Assembly: GCA_937975765.1 (NCBI GenBank)
Contig: CALJUR010000069.1
Span: 10,766 to 74,765 of the forward strand
From: an uncultured Myxococcales bacterium
Lineage (GTDB): Bacteria > Myxococcota_A > UBA9042 > DTJE01
Reading direction: 5' to 3'
Length of the DNA: 64,000 nt
Within the stretch, counting starts at the first letter, position 1, and the number at the start of each line of letters is the position of its first letter. Of this stretch, positions 60,373-64,000 are shown one piece after another. The notes beneath the pieces were generated by a model. That model did not search any database. It saw only the letters and a program-made list of their open reading frames with translations, and was not told the origin of the DNA. The position numbers and the translations under genes are program-made.

Positions 60373-60999
60373 GTGGCGGATCGCTCGTCCGGGGCCGACC
60401 GGCCATTCGCGACGTTCGTGCTGTCCGCGGCGGCGCCGGCCCAGTTCCCGAAGCCCGACGTGAAGGAGGTGGCCTTCCTGGGCCGGTCCAACGTCGGCAA
60501 GTCCAGCCTGCTGAACGCCCTGGTCGGCGCCAAGGTCGCCTTCGTCAGCGGCACGCCGGGACGCACGCGCATGGTGTCGTTCTTCGACGTGCGCATCGGG
60601 TCCGGGAAGGGGCCCGTGGCGCTGCGGCTGGCGGACCTGCCGGGGTACGGCTTCGCGAAGGTGTCCCGGGAGGCGGCGCGCGACTGGCCGAAGTTCGTGG
60701 AACCGTACCTGGCCGATCGCGAGGGCCTGGCCCTGTGCGTGGTCCTGGTGGATGCGTCGATCCCCCCGCAGGAGAACGACCGGGTGATGGTCCAGCGCCT
60801 GCGCGAGGTGGGGCGCGCCGTCACCGTGGCCGCGACCAAGGCCGACCGGGTGCCGCGGTCGAAGCGGGTCTCGACCTTGAAGGCGATCGGGGACTTCCTG
60901 GGCGAGGCGCCGATGCCGGTGTCCTCGAAGGACGGCGAGGGGCTGCCGGAGTTGTGGCGGCGCATCGTGAACGCGTGCGGTGCGGGAAGGAGGCGGTGA
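60373..60999 (+). CDS. engB: EngB/YihA ribosome-biogenesis GTPase
   Basis: GGAGG precedes GTG 60373. The 208-residue protein has G1 GRSNVGKSSLLNAL, G2 TPGRTRMVSFF, G3 DLPGYGFAKVS, G4 ATKADRV (canonical TKxD) and G5 VSSKDGEG. The length is normal. It acts in late 50S subunit assembly. The gene lies in an apparent run pgk-engB-DUF3795. Confidence 0.95.
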   Translation: MADRSSGADRPFATFVLSAAAPAQFPKPDVKEVAFLGRSNVGKSSLLNALVGAKVAFVSGTPGRTRMVSFFDVRIGSGKGPVALRLADLPGYGFAKVSREAARDWPKFVEPYLADREGLALCVVLVDASIPPQENDRVMVQRLREVGRAVTVAATKADRVPRSKRVSTLKAIGDFLGEAPMPVSSKDGEGLPELWRRIVNACGAGRRR

Positions 61000-61001
61000 T
61001 C

Positions 61002-61355
61002 GTGGACCCGGACGCGACCGATCCGGCCCTCGTTGGCGCATGCGGGCTGTTTTGCGGGGCCTGCCGGTCGTACCGGAAGGGGCGATGCCCCGGCTGTCGC
61101 CAGAACGCGAAGGCGTCGTGGTGCAAGGTGCGCTCCTGCTGCCTGCGGCAAGGCTTCGCGACGTGCGCCGACTGCCCGGACCACCCCGACCCGAGAACCT
61201 GCGTCCTGTTCCACAACGCCGTCGCCCGCCTGTTCGGGTGGGTGTTCCGTTCCGACCGCGCGGCCTGCATCCGGCGGATCCGCCAGGTCGGGCGCGACGC
61301 GTTCGCCCGGGAGATGGCGGCCGCGGGCCGGCAGAGCCTGAGGCCCGGCACCTGA
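61002..61355 (+). CDS. DUF3795-like Cys-rich protein
   Basis: GTG 61002 is favoured because AAGGAGG lies 8 nt upstream; GTG 60996 would sit on the Shine-Dalgarno. The 117-residue product has a Cys-rich N-terminal half (CGLFCGACRSYRKGRCPGC, then CKVRSCCLRQG and CADCPDH), as in DUF3795, which probably binds zinc or an iron-sulfur cluster. Function unknown. Confidence 0.75.
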   Translation: MDPDATDPALVGACGLFCGACRSYRKGRCPGCRQNAKASWCKVRSCCLRQGFATCADCPDHPDPRTCVLFHNAVARLFGWVFRSDRAACIRRIRQVGRDAFAREMAAAGRQSLRPGT

Positions 61356-61366
61356 CGGAGACTCCC

Positions 61367-63904
61367 ATGAAGCATCGTCCTGCGACGCGAGCCCGCATGC
61401 TGCTGCCGGTCCTGCTGGCCCTGTTCGCGACCGGGTGCCCGACCAGCCGCTACATCGACTACCGGGTGTCGCCGAACTACCCGCGGGACGACCGCAGCGA
61501 GACGCTGGGACTGGCCGGGCTGACCGCGCCGGTCGTGGTGCGGCAGGACGAGGCGGGCATCCCGCACATCGAGGCCGGCGACGAAACGGACCTGGCGCGG
61601 GCGCTGGGCTACGTGCACGGGCGCGACCGCTTCTTCCAGATGGACGGGCTGCGCCGGTTCGCGCGCGGGCGGATCAGCGAGATGGTCGGCGATCGGGAGT
61701 TCGGCAGCACGACCTCCGTGCAGCAGGACCTGCGAATGCGGGCCTGGGGCATCGACGACGCGGTGGTGCGCGAGGCGGCGGCGCTGGACGACGGCGCGCG
61801 TGCCCGGATGCAGGCGTACGTGGACGGCGTGAACGCGGCGCTGGCGCGGCACCTGCCCCTGGAGTACCGGCTGCTGGACGTGGCACCGGCGCCGTGGACG
61901 ATCGAGGACTCGCTGGCGGTAGGGCTGCTGAACGCCTGGAGCCTGACCACCAACTGGCCGCAGGAGGCAGCGCGGTTCCTGCTGGCGTACTGGGGGGGCA
62001 TCGACCGCGCCATGCGCCTGTACCCGTTCGAGCCCGCGGCGGACGCGGTGACGCTGGCCGACAACGGCGCACGCCGCCCGCTGCCGCCCGCCGTCGTGCC
62101 GGGCATGGCGGAACGGTTTCCCGGTCGCCCGCCGCCGGACGGCCAGGGCGGCAAGGGGCCGGACCTGCTGGAGTTGTCGTACTCGCCGCTGCGGGGCGGG
62201 GCGTCCAACGCCTGGGCGGTGGCGGGGGGGCGGTCCGCGTCGGGGCAGTCGCTGCTGGCGGGCGACCCGCACCTGTCGCACATGCTGCCGGGCCTGATGT
62301 ACCCGTCGTCGCTGCGGGCGCCCGGCCTGGAGGTCATCGGGTTCACGGTGCCGGGCCTGCCCGTCCTGCTGATCGGGCACAACCGGCACGTGGCGTTGAG
62401 CCTGACCGCCGCCGTGGCCGACGGGGCCGACACGTACGTCGAGTTGCCGTGCGACGGGCGGCCGGGCGAGGTGCAGGTGCCGGGCGGCTGCCAGCCGCTG
62501 CGCGCGGTGACGATGGAGATCGGCGTGCTGTCGAAGAAGGGCGCGATCGACAAGCGGTCCTTCACGATGCGTGCGTCCCGGCACGGCCTGCTGCTGAACG
62601 ACATGTACCCGGACGTGATCCCGAGGGACGCGCCGCTGCTGGCGATCCGGTGGGTCGTGGACGGGTCGTGGGGGACGTTGCAGGCGCTGGAGGCCGCGGC
62701 GCGGTCCACGTCGGTCGAGAACCTGCACGACGGCATGGCGTCGTGGACGGTGCCGGGCCAGAACGTGATGGCCGCGGACGACGGCGGGCGCGTGGCGGCG
62801 TTCGTGGTGGGCCGGTTCCCGCTGCGGGCGGCGCACCGCGGCACGTTCCCGGTGCCGGGCTGGACGGACGACTTCGAGTGGAAGGACTGGGTGCCGTACG
62901 CGGACCTGCCGGGCGGAAGGCGCGAGGGCGACGTCTTCCTGGCGCATTCCAACAACTTCACGGTGGTGCCGGGCAGCACGCCGCGGTCGTTCGTGCAGGC
63001 CGAGGCGGCGCCCCCCTACCGGTACCGGCGCGTGGCCGCCATGCTGGCCGCGAAGGACAGGCACACGCCGGACACGATGGCCGAGATCCAGGCGGACGTG
63101 GCGCTGTTGCAGGCGCGGCGGGTGCTGCCGAGGATGCTGGAGGACCTGGTCGGCCAGCGGTTCGACGATCCGGTCGCGCAGGCGGCGGTGGACGTGCTGC
63201 GGGGATGGGACGGCGTGGCCGGCGCGTCCTCGCCGGGTGCGACGCTGTTCGTCACGACCTGGCGCGAGGCGGCCTTCCGGGCGCTGGAGGACGAGGCGGA
63301 CCCGGCCGGCATCACGTTCGTGATGTCGAACGGGTACGGAAGCGCGGCGATCGATGCGTGGTACGAGGACGCGCGGCACCCGGCGTGGGACGATCGGCGC
63401 ACGCCGGACCTGGAGTCTCGGGCCGACGTGGTGCGCGCGGCATTCCAGGCGGTCGTGGCGGACCTGGCCAAGCGGTTCGGTGGAGACCCCGAGGCGTGGC
63501 GCTGGGGGCGGGTGCACGCGCAGAAGTTCCACCACTCGTTCGGCGACATCGGGATGCTGGCCTCCTTCCTGAACCTGAAGGATCACGAGGCGGGCGGGGG
63601 GCAGGACTCGGTGTGGAAGTCCCAGGCGTGGATGGGCCGGCGCGACGGCGACTTCTCCGTGATCAGCGGGCCGGTGCTGCGCATGATCGTAGACTTCGCG
63701 GACATCGACCACGCCCGCTGGGTGGTCGACACGGGCGTGTCGGGGTGGCCGGGCTCGCCGCACTACGGCGACCAGAACGAGTTGTGGCGGCAGGGGAAGT
63801 ACCTGCCGATGCGGTTCGACCCCGACGAGGTCCGCAAGGCGTCGAAGTCGACCCTGACGCTGATGCCCGAGGCGGCCCTGAAGGACTGCGGCTGCGGCCT
63901 GTAG
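61367..63904 (+). CDS. Penicillin acylase-family lipoprotein
   Basis: ACGGAG precedes ATG 61367. The 845-residue product has lipobox LFATGC. The alpha-chain region begins VVVRQDEAGIPHIEAGDE and YVHGRDRFFQMD. The Ntn nucleophile Ser follows the autocleavage site in RGGASNAWAVAGGRSASG, then GDPHLSHMLP. The beta chain continues to the C-terminus. Such enzymes cleave amide side chains of beta-lactams, N-acyl homoserine lactones or related amides. The precursor would be processed into two chains outside the cytoplasm. The stop TAG is part of the dispersed palindrome. Confidence 0.93.
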   Translation: MKHRPATRARMLLPVLLALFATGCPTSRYIDYRVSPNYPRDDRSETLGLAGLTAPVVVRQDEAGIPHIEAGDETDLARALGYVHGRDRFFQMDGLRRFARGRISEMVGDREFGSTTSVQQDLRMRAWGIDDAVVREAAALDDGARARMQAYVDGVNAALARHLPLEYRLLDVAPAPWTIEDSLAVGLLNAWSLTTNWPQEAARFLLAYWGGIDRAMRLYPFEPAADAVTLADNGARRPLPPAVVPGMAERFPGRPPPDGQGGKGPDLLELSYSPLRGGASNAWAVAGGRSASGQSLLAGDPHLSHMLPGLMYPSSLRAPGLEVIGFTVPGLPVLLIGHNRHVALSLTAAVADGADTYVELPCDGRPGEVQVPGGCQPLRAVTMEIGVLSKKGAIDKRSFTMRASRHGLLLNDMYPDVIPRDAPLLAIRWVVDGSWGTLQALEAAARSTSVENLHDGMASWTVPGQNVMAADDGGRVAAFVVGRFPLRAAHRGTFPVPGWTDDFEWKDWVPYADLPGGRREGDVFLAHSNNFTVVPGSTPRSFVQAEAAPPYRYRRVAAMLAAKDRHTPDTMAEIQADVALLQARRVLPRMLEDLVGQRFDDPVAQAAVDVLRGWDGVAGASSPGATLFVTTWREAAFRALEDEADPAGITFVMSNGYGSAAIDAWYEDARHPAWDDRRTPDLESRADVVRAAFQAVVADLAKRFGGDPEAWRWGRVHAQKFHHSFGDIGMLASFLNLKDHEAGGGQDSVWKSQAWMGRRDGDFSVISGPVLRMIVDFADIDHARWVVDTGVSGWPGSPHYGDQNELWRQGKYLPMRFDPDEVRKASKSTLTLMPEAALKDCGCGL

Positions 63905-63926
63905 GGCGGGGGCCCCGTCCCCCGCC
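63899..63926 (+). repeat. Dispersed palindrome, copy 4
   Basis: CTGTAGGGCGGGGGCCCC then GTCCCCCGCC. The TAG is the stop of the penicillin-acylase gene. Confidence 0.85.
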
Positions 63927-63981
63927 AGGACGACCCGGCGCGAGGAGGCCTCGGACGTCTCGGGCGGGGCATGGGTTGAAA

Positions 63982-64000
63982 TGTAGGGCGGGGCCCCCGC
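63982..64000 (+). repeat. Dispersed palindrome, copy 5, cut by the window edge
   Basis: TGTAGGGCGGGGCCCCCGC, same opening as the other copies with one G fewer. The gene context to the right is not visible, and no gene is seen between 63927 and the edge. Confidence 0.65.

Noticed and set aside
1..64000. tRNA, rRNA, tRNA-Sec or selAB genes
   Set aside because: Intergenic gaps were scanned by eye for cloverleaf patterns and CCA ends and none was convincing. No SelA- or SelB-like protein is encoded here, so Sec decoding cannot be confirmed from this window.

Overview
The window is about 64 kb of very GC-rich, tightly packed bacterial DNA. The gene content fits a member of the Myxococcota or a related deltaproteobacterial lineage. 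It has many lipoproteins with Asp/Pro/Glu/Val low-complexity linkers after the lipobox, Cys-rich repeats, two proteins with a MYXO-CTERM-like tail (GGGCST, then a hydrophobic helix, then an Arg cluster), a multihaem cytochrome, PilZ and HD-GYP proteins, and an EF-P-like factor. No tRNA, rRNA, CRISPR array, phage or transposase gene was recognised. The left edge cuts a glycoside hydrolase gene.

Region 1 (1-9.7 kb): a truncated GH36-like hydrolase and a small membrane protein. Then a sulfur/redox island: an ArsR regulator fused to a rhodanese domain with an operator palindrome at its promoter, a lipoprotein multihaem cytochrome c, and a lipoprotein with four rhodanese domains. The cytochrome gene has an in-frame TGA between haem sites 1 and 2. 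The same frame stays open beyond it, and a perfect 8-bp hairpin with a GGT loop starts 9 nt after the TGA. I read this as a probable selenocysteine codon; a nonsense or assembly error is the alternative. A secreted metallophosphoesterase follows on the other strand.

Region 2 (9.8-20.6 kb): a CpxA/CpxR-like two-component system, divergent from a seven-gene operon (DUF4956 membrane protein, HlyD-like adaptor, TolC-like channel, VTC-domain polyphosphate polymerase, two lipoproteins, a dikinase-like lipoprotein). A GTAAR-N6-GTAAA box lies between the two. The layout suggests an envelope-spanning, phosphate-related system under its own sensor.

Region 3 (20.6-30 kb): an RRM RNA-binding protein with a strong promoter and a long structured leader, a YfcE-like phosphoesterase, a thioredoxin-like protein with tandem repeats, a CDP-alcohol phosphatidyltransferase, an SGNH-like membrane protein, RNase PH, a repeat lipoprotein paired with a radical SAM/SPASM enzyme, and a D-aminoacylase-type amidohydrolase.

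Region 4 (30-37.2 kb): a sulfur-mobilisation cassette (cysteine desulfurase, TusA-like carrier, PP-loop ATPase), then a carbamoyltransferase cassette with two DUF5989-type small proteins, an SGNH hydrolase and an alpha/beta hydrolase.

Region 5 (38.2-45.5 kb, minus strand): a compact biosynthetic operon with ACP, ketosynthase, chain-length-factor-like protein, B12-type radical SAM enzyme, ABC-2 transporter, BtrH-like acyltransferase and an unknown protein. It probably makes and exports an acyl-derived product.

Region 6 (45.7-64 kb): SRPBCC protein, lipoproteins, RluA-type pseudouridine synthase, EfpL/YeiP-type EF-P paralogue, HD-GYP protein, a 1500-residue subtilisin-like Cys-repeat protease, a PilZ protein, phosphoglycerate kinase, EngB GTPase, a DUF3795-like protein and a penicillin-acylase-family lipoprotein. 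A dispersed GC-rich palindrome recurs at gene 3' ends and in four cases supplies the TAG stop codon.
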